Positions 1-13,401 of a DNA stretch of 64,000 bases are shown in pieces. The notes under the pieces are model-generated. The model had not been told where the DNA came from and ran no database searches. It saw only the letters and a list, made by a program, of their open reading frames with translations. Position 1 is the stretch's first letter. Each line of letters starts with the position of its first letter. The DNA is from Eutypella sp. D-1 (Eukaryota > Ascomycota > Sordariomycetes > Xylariales > Diatrypaceae), in assembly GCA_023313575.1 (NCBI GenBank), contig JAJTTP010000007.1, positions 1,798,001 to 1,862,000 of the forward strand. The letters are read 5' to 3'. The translations under genes and the position numbers were made by a program.

Positions 1-3000
1 GGGCATATTTCCCTACACAAGTACTTCAGGTAGAGAAAGTGTAATAATTTCTTTTACGTTCTACAATGATCCGCGTTGGCTCTTTCGTAATTCCTGCATA
101 GGTAGTAAGTGGAGGAGCTGATCATTTTCCCCTTCTCTGTTTTACTCGAGTAAGCTATCACTTCGCTTGTGGCTTGCAGCGTGCAGGGACGAGATTTCAC
201 CGAGAATCCCGCAAAAACCGTTTGTAGATTGTCAAGTCATGCTTTCAGAGTTCACCACCACTGCCGAGGGAGGGTTACTATGGGCAGTGGCCTGCAAGGG
301 TGACATTCAAGTGTATTACTCGCATCATTCCACCCGCGCATTTGGCCAGCATATGGGACTGGCAGGCGCTCATTGCGAAGTAGGCATTGTTAGTTAATCC
401 GTTACGTTTTATATGGAGCAAAGTGAATAGCTGTGCTATATATCGTTTGCTTGATAGGATCGTGTGTTCGGCAATGCGGGGCAGCGGATCATTTTTTCTA
501 CTTAGGTAGTCTGAGGAACTCCTACCTCTTTCGTTCCATCTTCCACTGATACATATTTGGCAGAGCTCAAGTAGCGGATGACCATGCATTGGTAACGCCT
601 CCTTGTGGGTAGATCTGCTCGATCTCGAGCGGGTAAACGCCACCACCTTCCCGTACGGGTCCGTGTTTCTCGTGGCAACCCTAGCGTTACAGTCAATGGC
701 GGGATATCACCCCAACCAGTAAATATGCATGTAGATGATTGTCTTTCGATAACGTCTCCTCATGTGGCAATGACCTTCCATCGTTAGACAACTGCCACAC
801 TTCTGAATCTGATGAGTTGGCAAGTTCCTTAATAGATATGTATTATGACCCGAGGGCCTGGATGGGTGGTTTTAAAGCTCGCTTGTTACTGGATGATAAC
901 CACTTCCACCCTTTGAAAATCACATATCGGCACAAACGGCCAGCATGGAAGACAGTTAATTGTTACCGCGCGTTTCGTGATTTGTCGCTTATAGCTTGAT
1001 GGTACTTCTTCTTGTGGCGGCGCCATATGCAAGCCATGTTGCCCCGGATCTCCGGTCTTCCCATTTCGAGCTGTGGATGCAAGCAGATTCGGTCCGCCAT
1101 GCGTAGTCGCTCAAATTGAATCTCGTAAAAACATGACATGCAGTATTGTCACGTCACCAAGTGACCAAAGAGGGCCTGTGGGGTACCGGATACTGTATCC
1201 ATATTAACTTGGAGCATGTAAGATGAGACAGGCGCAGATACCGCCGTCGATGCCAACATAGCGAGTTGGGTCCCAGGCGTAGTGATCCCGGCGATTTCTT
1301 GTTTTCTCATTAAGATAGTAAGCTACTTTCTCCCCATTTTTCCCTTTCCATCTCCCTCCTGCCCAACATCAATTGGAGTACTGAGACATTCATGTAGCGG
1401 TATATCCTAGGAGTGATGAGTTGGCTCCCAACGTTACCTTAGAACGGGCTATTATTTGGGCCCGGATGAAGTAATCTAGAGATATTTGCAATAAAACCAT
1501 CCTTCATTTCGGCATCAAGCGACATACTTCACCCATGTTAGCATTCTGAGTCATTGCCATCTCGCCGTCGTTTCCTCGGAATCTTTGGCTCACCCGTTAC
1601 CGCTGCCTCCCGGTGTGGACTACAACGGGATGGATATACACGTGTGAGTGATATTGTATGACCTAGCTTCGTTATCGCTGTAGCTGTGAGTCTATACATG
1701 GTAGCCCATGTATTGTTTGTCTCACTAAGGACTCCCTGCCACATCCGAGTGATAGACTTGGCGTGCTGTAGACACATGCGCCTCCGAACGCCCGCATGAC
1801 TGCAAGGATCCAGTTTGGCAGCATCATCTTCGAGGTATACCCATATTCTCTCGAATGCCACGAGTTGCTAACCCTATGCATTGCTGGATGCCAACTTCTA
1901 CACCCCTTCTTCATCGGTTCTTTCGCACTTCCAGCCACATAGCTCTTGAATTTCTGTATGTGGGTTCCTCGAAACGTGCTCATTGCAGATTTCGGCAAAG
2001 ACTGCTTCGCCAAACAATGGCTAGCCAGGGTCGGTATTCGCGTCCACCAATTAACCGTAAAGGGGGAATCGTAAAGGGGGGGAAGTGGACTGTGTCGTAT
2101 AGCACCAACTCCGAATATTCAGAGGCCGCCTGCATATCTCCAAGTTGGTGGCTTTTGTGGGATGCCATGTAGTCGTGCAGATCTAGGTCGCCGTCTAACG
2201 CGTGGGTTCAATGGCACGACAGAACCCGGATCGGGCAGTTCCTCATTGCTGATGCTCGATGGTTGGTGGCCGACTGCCATGCTACGTCGGTATGACCTCG
2301 TGTGCAGGACTTTCTATATCATCATCAATAACATCATTCGGGATTTTGGCGTGGCCACTATCATTTGGATCGAGAAGCTCTGTGCCGTTGCGTATGTTCT
2401 AGCACGTGTATATTGAAACACGATAGCTCATATAGACAGGGTATCGAAGAGATTCACTCTTACGCGCGACTGGAAATATCCCTATGGGATTATTCGTTGA
2501 CACGCATCTTTCGCCATTGCCAGCGCGTAATCGTTCCATTCCGGGAGACGTCGGCGTCTGAATTATGATATTCGATGTCGACACCCCTGAGACGCCGGCT
2601 GAGCGCCAAGGCACAATTCAATGATACTACTTCGCGTATAGTACCATCATTGAAGGTTGGAGTCGGCAGAAATTTGGGGTGGAATAGTCGATGATAGGTA
2701 TGTTGAGTTCGTGTACATCATTAAGGTATTGACGCAAGGTATCGATGTTGTATTGCAGGTCGCGGTCATCGGCTGCCACCATGCGTTCCGGGCGTTTCCT
2801 CACGAATGGGATGCGACGATAAGGAGCTAGGGATTTCATCGGGACTGTTTTTAATGTCTACTCTTCTTTATAGATCATACGATATGAGAGTATCTGTCGA
2901 GACGGCTAGGGCACTGCCGCCGGTAAAGGATATCTGCCTGTGGCGTGGCTATCAGCAGCAACAATAGCATAGAATCGGCTCATTTGAGATAATTAGGCGA

Positions 3001-6000
3001 GTGAATCGAGGCTCGAAGGACTGGTAAAGGCTCATAAATTTCATATAGACCTTAACATATATTAGGGCGTTGTTTTGATGATATATCCGTTAAATCAAAG
3101 CGATGGATGATAGAGGTTGGGAAGTAAAGGTGCTATATCAACATCGGTTTGCAACAATATCTAGACATTTAATTTAATCGTTGCAAATCATCAAGAAAAA
3201 TGCAGGGCGACATCAAGCAACTGTGATTACGTGTCCCAACAAAAACGAAACTTCCAGCAGCCTCGCCAAGCGAGCTGACCGCTATTCGCCAGCCTGCACA
3301 AATACAAAAAGATTTCTACACTGCCGAAGATCATGAACACTAAGCTAAGCTATACTATTCCATCAGACGCGTGTTACATTCTAGCTTAGTCAATAAAATT
3401 CACACCAATACTGGCAAAGATAAGAGCACCAGCTGCCTGCGGCTGCTGTTGGATCAGGGGTCTTCTTTCGTCCACCTCAGGGTCCCCTTGATGAAGAAGA
3501 TCAAGAATAAAAGGCTAGTTAATCACACTAATTTGCATAGACTCCGGCACCTAAAGAGTTCTTCCTAAGTCGAATCGGGGTCTAGGTGCGGAAAGGTGTT
3601 GGTGATGGTGACCGCGGAGCCAACCGGGAAGCCCGTCGTCCTACTACGCCGGGGCAAAGAGGTATGGGCAACTAATCTTTTGATTACATAGAGTCCAGAG
3701 GGCAAAGATTAGCAAACCCGAGGGGTGACGTTAGCACTGGAAGCGTGTACCTCAAAACAGACGCAAGCGCGCAGGAACCCGTGTCGGGCTACCAAAGAGC
3801 ATCATCAACAACCTCGATGAAGCATGGAAACTAGAGATCATTCTAAATTGGGTAAGATCCTACTCCTAGACCTACCCTACCTGTGGTTGCCTTGTGCGGA
3901 CCCACCCCAAATCTCAGCGTACGGGTGGCTAGAGTAGCCGGTGTGAGCGGTTAGTCCATGCAAGCTGCTGGGCCGGTGTTTACCACATTCCCGGGTCAAC
4001 TCATGCCTATAATTCGTAACTTTCGCAAAGGTACTTCAGGTCCACAGTGTCCCACTACTGTGCTTCATTTTGGCCAGACCGAAACAAGGCAACAACGCCT
4101 CCGTTCCGGAGGACTCGAGTTCGAAACGGGTCAAAACAAGCACATATTACACACAACAACGCGTTGATTTAGATAGGGATAGTCTGTTTCATGTCAGGGA
4201 CTGTTGTGTTGTAGTGACCGCAATATAATTTCATCTCTAATTGGATGCTTACAAAGAAATGCGGTTGCATACTAGGCAACGCCTTGCCGCAAGCTGATTT
4301 CCTTATATGCATCAGCCCCGTATGACTGGATAGATTCATGTGATACCTACACATACCCGCTGTCAGATTGACAATCTTCCCAGTGGTACTTCTCATCTTA
4401 CTGGCAGAGTATATGTCGAAAGGGCGAGCCGCTCGACTATATTTGCTCATGCTCTCACCGAAAGTAGCAGTCTGCATTGAGACACACTATCAAAGAGGGA
4501 ATCTCCCCGTCTCCAACCACCCTCCAATGCATATGCATGGGACCTCGTCCATACGTTCTCGTCATGATGACAGCCACGAAGAGCTAGTCAAAAAGGTGGC
4601 GGGCTATAACATTCACTCGAACCAGCAAGTTATCGGCTTTCTATGAACTGGTGCCGCCTCAAGTGCCGGGCTGTCAGTGATACAACTCGACCCATCCGAC
4701 CTGACAGGATCCTCAAAATTAGTTACACGAGAACACTCGCACGAAACACTTGCCGCTCTCAGAAGCTGTTATGCGAGCTCGGTAGCCACAGTGGGGATAC
4801 ATGAATCCCATGACATCAGTTTAGCCGTGTTCTGTATGTATTTAGTGTCGTAGCATCGGGAAGGCCAGATGTTGGAGATTGTAAAATGTGTTACCTTGAG
4901 TGATTGTTAGTGTGGTGACCCCTGAACCACCAATAGGGGCCTCCTGTTAGCTGCATGTAACAAGCCCCGGGAAGCACGCCAACCCCCACTATTATCCGCC
5001 TAATTATGTACTCCACCCTTGGTACTCCTTCTGTCCCTAAAGCCGCTACTGCCCGCAATCACGCATTGCATGGATAGTGCTGACTGGCACTCCCGCTTTT
5101 GTGGGTCTCCCGGGTTAGGGGGGCTTTGAAAAAAAGGGGTTCTTGTTCGGTGCTCGCCGCAGAGCCGCAAATCTGGATACATCGGCATAAGAAAAGTGCA
5201 CTTTTGACGGTGGGACCGGCGCCGGATGTCCCTGGTCCCGTTTCGGAAGACCTTCATGGAAGATCCACTTCTCGGTTCATATATGAAACGGGGGGGTTGC
5301 GAAATGCCCCGATCTCATCGGGTTCGCCTTTCCCAAATACGTACACAAGAAGCGAGGACATGGCTGGAACCGGACTGGCTCCCGCTTTACAACGAATTCC
5401 TAGCCGATGGCTTTTCTATAGCAAAGAAGTAGTTATTTGAAGATTAAGTGATTCTACACCTATAAGTTATGCCCCAAACCGGCCCCGATCGGCGACGCAG
5501 TTACGCTTGCAAATGTCGAAAACCAGACGCTGGTCAACCACCACTTGAGCTATGATCTTCAAATTTTGACCAATGCCTTTGGTATTCAATCATGGACATG
5601 AGTAACTAGTTGCTTTTATATATGGTTTCATCAATGTCACGTAAAATCAAAGTTGGTGTGTTACCCCTATTCAATCCGCTCAGGCATAAGCTGCTCTCCA
5701 AGCGGATGCAGACCACAAGTAATGCTAGTGCTTTGGATAACGAACCATTCAATACAAAACTCCCCATGGACAATTCGAGGCCTTATATTATTATACTATG
5801 CTATCAAATTTCTTTCTGGCGGCTTGAGTCTCGACTGGTTGGATCAAAATACGCACACTCGTCGTCGGTAGGTGCACTATTCTATCCTCCTACGAGAGCC
5901 ATCCAGGTTTCAGTTAGAGAATGCTCTAAATATCTATAACTTTATGCGGCACTTGCGCCTGTATGCGTGATTAGTTCACTTCTTAAGAAGTAGGTTTTGC

Positions 6001-9000
6001 TGCCGATTCGCTCGGATGGCTACCCAACCGTAAGTGCATACAAGATTGGTGTGGCTCAGTGTCAACCAGCTTCGTACCCAATAACCCTGACCGGCATTTC
6101 TCCAACCTACATAAATCTTTAGGATATTTCCATGGCTCTGGAATATATTTGATCTACTTTCTTTAACATCAACCACCCTTTCCTTAGTGTTGCCTCTCCG
6201 CGATCAGCTTAGGAGCCATACCCCAAAAAGTAAGGAGAATCAAAACATAAACCCGACTCAAACTCACAACATCCCAACCTTTAGTAACGGAGTCGACTCT
6301 CATAAACACACAGGCACGATATATTTCAATTTAATCGCATGGATAGAGTATCAGTGCTCAGAAACCCCTTGCGAGACTAGATGCCGCAAGGTGGTGCCCG
6401 GAGTCCTTATCCACGACGGTCCCAGAACACACATACAGCAGCAAGCATGAAATTTTCGCATTTACTTTCATTGCAACACTTATATTGACTCAGGTTTACT
6501 ATTTATGCTCTAATCTTCCATTCTGGTGATCTATTCAAGATTCTTTCTATACGATTGCCTCTATGCTTGATCATCAAGATTGCAGATCAAGGCAAGTGCG
6601 CAGCGCCACCATCCTGATAACACCAAGAAGATATCCCTCCTATCAATTGACTTACCGAATTACCTTTCTAGGATTGTAAGTCGCTCAGACTAGTCTGAGG
6701 TTACTTTTGACCATTGTCGTCTTTCGATCAATTGCTCTTTGATGTTCTTCAAGTCAGACTGCAGGATCACATCCGTCAGGATCCTCCTTGACCGCCCCGA
6801 CGGTCGCAGCTAGTAATCAGCCCAACTTGACAGGATGACATGCCTAAGAAGGATCTTGTGGATTCCATCCCGCCATCGCTTACACCGACACAACTCTATC
6901 AAACAGCGGTGCAAAACTTTTTCATGGAGTGCAAAGGACTTTTCTCTATGAATAGATGCGGAATAGCCGTGACGGCTGTAGCCTCGGCTACTGTGGGCTG
7001 AGATAAGGGCACAGGTAATTGACGGTGGATTGTCAGCCCTGGACGCCTAGTGTATTAATAGTACCACCAGGCCCTGGCTGCCCCTGTGCTTTAGCGCACC
7101 TCAATCGCCTATCGCATCAGCCGAGTCCCTTATTATACTTCCACCTCAATAGTCCATCTTGCTTCGACTCCCACGAATTAATGCTAATCTCACCACGGCG
7201 TTTCACCTAAGCCATGAATATTACTATGTATTTCTCTAGATTCATACAAGGCAACTAACAAGGCTACCAGCCATGTGTAGGTTACCGGCGCAGCCTCGAG
7301 CCCTCGTCTCAGCATAGGAGTCGAAGTCCTACAATATCTATACCCCTTTATTTTTTTCATCCTTTGTCGAGAATTAAGCGTTCTTACAGGCCGTCTCACC
7401 GAAATCCTTGTCTCATCGAACCTTGTGCAATTCAACTCCATAGCACATACAACTTACAAGTATTCATACGAGGTTCCTGAAGGCATACGTCAAACTGTTC
7501 CATTGGCGCCAACGGCATGGATGCCTTGTCGCCTATCTCTGACCTTTTCCTCACACGAGGAAGACAGAAACTCCTTGCCAATATCATCCAAGATAACATG
7601 GTATTGATGGGATGCTACGATGTAAGCTCAACGCCGTGGCACATGCAGCACAAGTATAACATGATTGATTTGGTACGGTTGAGGGACAAGGGGACCAACG
7701 CGAGGCAATTTGTCTCACCATCTGTCCGATCCTGGGGAGCCTAGACGTGTGTGATTTGCATGGCACACAACCCACCCCCCGTAAGTATGCAAGTATGGTA
7801 CTACATAATGCTAGATAGGTATTTCCAGTCTCGAATGACTACCGGTCTCAAGATATTAACTATTGAAATACTATGAACGCGCATGTGCTCAAGCAACACA
7901 GAGGAAATCGTTCGTCCCGTCATCCCCAGAGAGGAACCACTAATTATTTAGGGGTCTATACTACCCCGTGAATCGCCTAAATGGACAAATCAGCTAGCCA
8001 CAGGCTAATACATCAATCTCCCGCGCCGGCCCGAGGGCGGCATACTGGGGGCGAAAGTTCCTAATAATATCACAGGTCTTGCAACAACCTTGGAAAGGGC
8101 CCGATCTCTTTCACGTCAAATTTGTCACTACGTATAGTGGTAATGATCAACATAACTCCGCATTCCAACGGACGAACCAGACCCTGCCCCTCTGGCTGCC
8201 TTCTCTCCACAATAGCCTATCTATAGAATGTATTTCAGTCCAGCTACCTGCCAGCCCTGGCAGCCACGCATCTCGGCATAACCCGGTCCATGAAGGGGTT
8301 TCGGTAGGCCATGTCTTATAGGCAGCGATAGCCAACGACTTAGCAAATTTACAGGGAATTCACGGCGCCATGCTCCACATAAAGGCCTAATTGATTAGAT
8401 ATACCTATGTATTTTTATAAATCCTCATCTCACCACAGATCCGCGATCCCGGATGACGTTCAATTGATCTAGACGGCCATCATCGAGCCCACCTGCCTTG
8501 TTGCCAATCCCGCTTACGACGCCCTATACGTATGTGTAGGGAACTGGGCAAGGCACAGGGAGACAGGCAGGCAGGCAGGCGGCATCATTTTCCTTTGTTG
8601 GTAGTTATCTGCATGTTGCTCAATATCCGGCTCCCCGTGCTGCAACCTCTGAACAACTGTTTCCCCCAACCCCTCTTCATCTAACAATTTTATTCGCATA
8701 TGCGCACACTGTGAGATAGATGTACCTGCCGTAGCCTATACCCATCATAACGTAGGCGCACACTCTCGAACTGATACCACCCTGCATCATGAACGCGCAC
8801 AATACTCGTATCCAAGGCAACAAAAGCAAATGGTAAACGACAACGCCAGGAGAACCCCCGTGTCAAGTTAACGTGCTGCCTTTAGACTTCTCGAATTGAA
8901 ACGTACAATCCAATACAGGAATAAGATCTATGTAATATGATGACCGCGACAGCAGCCCTGGCGAGCACAACAACTCATGCTCGCCAGCTTGCATACCCAG

Positions 9001-10600
9001 CATACCCGGAACTCTCAATCATACCATGAACGAGCGTACGGACGCTCGCCACGATGTGATCCTGATACACATCGGGCAACCTCCGGTATGCATCTGTCTC
9101 CTGCAGGATCGGGGATCGTGATTGGTCAATTTCGGTATACATGCTTCCATCCCCCGTGTGATGTCGCATTGGCTACTTGGATAGCCTGGCACTAATAAGA
9201 AAATGGAATTCCAGAAAACGTGGAAACCGCAATCACCAATGCAGTTTGCCTACATCATGAAAAGCCCTATTATGTATGTTAAGCAATACAAGATGCGCCT
9301 ATGGCATAAATGATGCAGTATCGTCAATATATCGACGTCGCCCAGTAGCCAGAGTATTGTCCTTAAGATAAGGGTGTGTTACATTATATTCGCGTGCGCG
9401 AAGCCAGAGCTGAAAAGCATGACCGCCAATTATTGCACATTCTTATCACAGTACCGCCAAGTAGCAACACTTACAAGACCATGTGTGAACCTCGCGGCCT
9501 GTTGGCGTTTCGCATCGCAAGGTTACTTATCGTTATGGGTACTGATTGCTACCATTCCAAGACTTTCAGGTACATCATGTCAATTTCGTTCGGTACACTT
9601 TGCCGTCCGTCATGAATCCGACTCCGCGTGGTGATATTGCCATTGGCTATACTATAGCCAGTGTTTGATCATTCAAACTCCCGATCAAGGAGAAGACTTC
9701 CAAGAATGCACGTGATCATCAGTTGTGCTTACGTGGTAACCACTTGCTTATAGTAATAGGAGGGACATGATGAGAATTGGCTCGCGAGTCATATATGTTC
9801 TTAGTAGAAAAGCCAATCTCGACCAACATATCGCAGACGTAGATGCGTATAGGAGCAGGAGGCGCCTTTGAGGTGGCGTAGTAGAGCAGCTCAAGTTCCA
9901 GAGTGTGCTTATATCTATAAGTATCTTTCTCTCGTTGGGGTCTAGCCAGCGCCTCCAACCCTATTGGGGCTCTATCATTGATAGGATTGTGCCATCTAAT
10001 CAAAAGGGCAATTTGGATCACGTATTGGCGGTTCCAAGAAGTGGCATTGGTATATTGCCATGAAAGCTTACTCTGCAATCGTTCAACACGGTGCTTATCA
10101 CACGGGTACAAGGCAATCTGCTCCTACCCTATACCGAGTCTTCGTGATATACTACTCAAGGGCCACAACTGCTCGCTTCTTACCCCGTGACTGCGGGGAA
10201 TCTTAATAGCAGCCTCCTACGTGAGACCAATCGGGCCTAGGAATATGCCGTGATATAGAGCCAGTCGCAGCCTCGTCCTACCCAGGGACTAGTCGGGACC
10301 CGACCCCGACCCCTTTATGATGTTACCGATTACCTCCTGTGGTGACACGACGGCATAGGACCGTCCAATGGGAGACCTAGGCGTCAAACGCGGCCTACAC
10401 ACCGCAATTATCCCCGGGTTTCTGTAACATGATAGGATGTGGTTCTGCTCTACACCTCGACTCCTTTAGCCGACCGACCTACCCCTAAACGCCTCACCGC
10501 ATAATTACGGCCATGCTGATGTAGGAATGCATGAATTGGGTAGCCTGAAAGAGGAAGTACGGATTCTCGTCTGCATATATATATTGGCTATGATAGCGAG
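1..10600. other. Gene-poor tract without a recognisable gene
   Basis: No open frame here reaches 150 codons, and none of the translations resembles a known protein or shows a signal peptide, domain motif or convincing exon chain. Base composition looks mixed and close to balanced, with few homopolymers and few of the TACCTA/TAGGTA motifs common further right. A short CAGG x4 repeat sits at 8564-8579. The tract could be old, heavily mutated repeat DNA or simply unconstrained intergenic sequence; I cannot tell these apart by eye. Confidence 0.6.
8564..8579. repeat. CAGG x4 microsatellite
   Basis: Four perfect copies of the tetranucleotide CAGG, followed by a degenerate copy. No gene is nearby. 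Confidence 0.8.
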
Positions 10601-13401
10601 ATCCGAAACGTGCCTAATGTGACATACAAGGCATCATCACGGCGTAGCACTACTTCGTACCCCACCGACGTCGCCTTCACGACAGCCATAAATCATACAC
10701 CGACAAACACCGACAGAAAAGCCAAAGGCGTTATGAACGAGAATCTATGGATCACGAGAGAAGGTGAGAAACAGCAAGGAGACCCTCCCTCGAGAATCGC
10801 CACTGGCGATTCGCCAGGCAGCCAGGCAAGCAGCCACAATCAAGCCGCTACCACGCCACGAAACAAGCCCCGTGACGCGGGGGGGTCGGGACGAGGGGAC
10901 GCCACGGCACCGAAGATATCTTTCCTGCGTTTGTGCATCGATGCATTGGAATGTACGTCCTCTCCTTTTGCGACGGGCGAGCTGTTCAAGTGACACTCTA
11001 CGGAGAGACGCAACTCCCCGCTGACCGAGCTGGCCTCACGTCCATGCGGATACACGCCGCCCAACTTTCCAGCCGTGCGCGCGAGCTGAGACCCGGGCCC
11101 TCCATCCGGCGTAGCACACTGATGCAGTCTGCCGCGACGCACAACATGTGCAACAATCATGGACTCAGTGTGATGGAACAGAAGAAAAGGTCGAGAGAGA
11201 AAAGCAAAGGAGAAGAAAACAAAGGGGGCCAGTGCTAGGTCAAGAGACACGACCGAAGGAGACTTTTCGAATATCCGGGCGGACACTGTATGCACCGCAG
11301 GATGCCATGTCGTGTTCTTATTGCTATTGCAACCTTCCCCTTCGCCCGCCGTCGTAGTTCGACAAGTGCCGTGCGTCATTCACCGGAAAGAAGGGGCAGA
11401 AGGGCAGCATTTTGCGAGGCTCTCACTACGGTGTCAGCAGAAGAGAGGATTGGAGGAAAGGGTGGGGGAAGAGTGAGTGATATAAGTAGCTGTTGCCTGT
11501 GTGAGGTGTTCGTTGAATCCATAAGACGGGTTCGTGAACTAATTGCTGACTGTGCTGAATGTAGCGCTGCGCTTACGCTGTGCGCCCAACGTAACAGCAG
11601 GTCGGTATTCTCACCCATCAGCACTTTAAAGGGGCATGTGACCGACCAAACTCCACGAAAGCTGACTGATGCCTCCTCTTCTATTATTTTCGAGAAGCAA
11701 ACACTGCTGATGAACCTAGGCCTGATCTGTTATGTCGAGATCGGGTTAGTGACAAGCACTCGCATTGCGATTGATAGCATGTAGGCATCCTTCTAGAACT
11801 TGGATTCTATAAGCAGGCAGACGTTCCTTCCGGACTTCTTTTCCCTTATGCGTATGGCCCTATCTTAGTAATGTGAGCGCAACATTGCGTTCCGTCAATC
11901 CTGCCGGTCTAGTCAGCCCACACAATTCGAGGCCACAGAGTAAACACCTTTAATTGGGGTTGACCGAACTTATGAAAGCAACTTACTAAAACAGACAGTG
12001 TCTCATATGTACCTATGTGATAATTGCATGCGCAAATTAGCAGGCAGGCAGTAGATCGTAGTGAAGGAGTTGCAGCCCGTAGCTGATATAGGTATAGTAG
12101 GAGAAGAAGGTCTCAGTCGATGGGTCGCTTTGGTTGCCTTGTTCTTGTTGGGCGCCCTGTCGCCTTGTCTCATTGGCGAACCGTCGGTAGCCACTGAACC
12201 CCCCCGCTTTCTAGATTAGTTCAGTTAAACGAAGCGACGTCTCCCCCACGTCGCACTGGTATTGGGGGCTTTGCACCTATAGGTGATCGCCACCTGGAAA
12301 TCGCCCAGATTATGCCGCCCGTAGCGATCGATCAGATAAGGCAGTTGCTAGACTACTTAGTTACCTGGATGGCTGGGGTTGCGATGGCTGGGTCGCGATC
12401 GAGGCTGGATGGAGGCTAGCCCTTCGCTCCGAGCAAGAGGCTGTCGGGTGAGAAATAGAAGATGTCATTTGAGGCATATTTGTGCACACACACACATATA
12501 CTGGCACACACTATAGAAAGCCCAGTTTATTAGTAGGAGCAGCGACCAATACATAGAGAGCTTGGAGATTCTGCCCATTCCTCCCTCATTCGGTCGCATG
12601 GGTGGGGAAGGATGGGACTTGTGCAGGCTTTTCATCGAGTAGATCAATCACTCCAGCTGTTCCACCCTCCCTGACACTCCCCACCACTCTCTCCAACTCG
12701 ATCTAGCACGGGGTCGCAAAAAGGGTGGTCGGAACAAGGCGACAAGGTTGGAGGGAGAGAGCGACAAAGAGAGCGAGAGGGTTGGATAGTCCAAGTCGTG
12801 ATACTCTTATATCAAGTTTTTTTCTGGAATCATGGTGATAGTGTGTGTGTCTGTGTGTCGCGTTGCTGTAATTTGTGTTGCGTTGCGTTGCGTGTTAAAC
12901 TACGCGGCAAGTCAGGTGGGTTCCAGTCGGGAGATGATAGTCGAGTAGAAAATCAGCCCCACCCCCTTTTTTTCGTTACCCCGCAGCCCCCTTAAGAGGC
13001 AAAACCACAAGTGAAGAAAAGGCAAGAAAAAAATCATAAGCATCGTTGGCAAATCAAACCCAAGCTTCGAGTGTGTCCCATTTGCGAAAAAATGAAAAAT
13101 GAAAACTGATAGAAGAAGTCAAAAAGTCCAAGTAAAAGAGTAAGAGCAAACACCTTGTCTAAGAAACGTAGGTAGCAAAAGTGCTCTGAAATGTAGGCAG
13201 GGTCCTTCCAGCCAGGCATGTATCTCCAGCTAGAAAGGAAACAATCAGATTCAGATCTGCCTATGAAAATACACCTACACACCATGATTGTGTGCATATT
13301 CCCAAAAACCTCCAGACTCCAAACTCCCTAGTCCCATCAAACTCTTGTGCATGCCTAGCCTGCGCCTGACATCTGATGTGACCAAGCTACGTACCTGACG
13401 A
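10601..13401. other. Intergenic region downstream of the Est1-like gene
   Basis: This stretch contains a GC-richer block around 10860-11110, a short CA run near 12484, GA-rich DNA around 12735-12785 and TG/GTTGC repeats near 12841-12895. Several overlapping frames of 80-180 codons are open between 10610 and 11784 on both strands, which is expected in GC-rich DNA. None looks like a protein family I know and none has supporting splice structure. I see no gene that can be defended. Confidence 0.5.

Noticed and set aside
4100..4130. GAGTTCGAAAC, a possible tRNA B box
   Set aside because: No matching T stem or acceptor arm.
10840..11379. 179-codon frame on the minus strand
   Set aside because: It sits in GC-rich DNA where all frames are open by chance, and shows no family resemblance.
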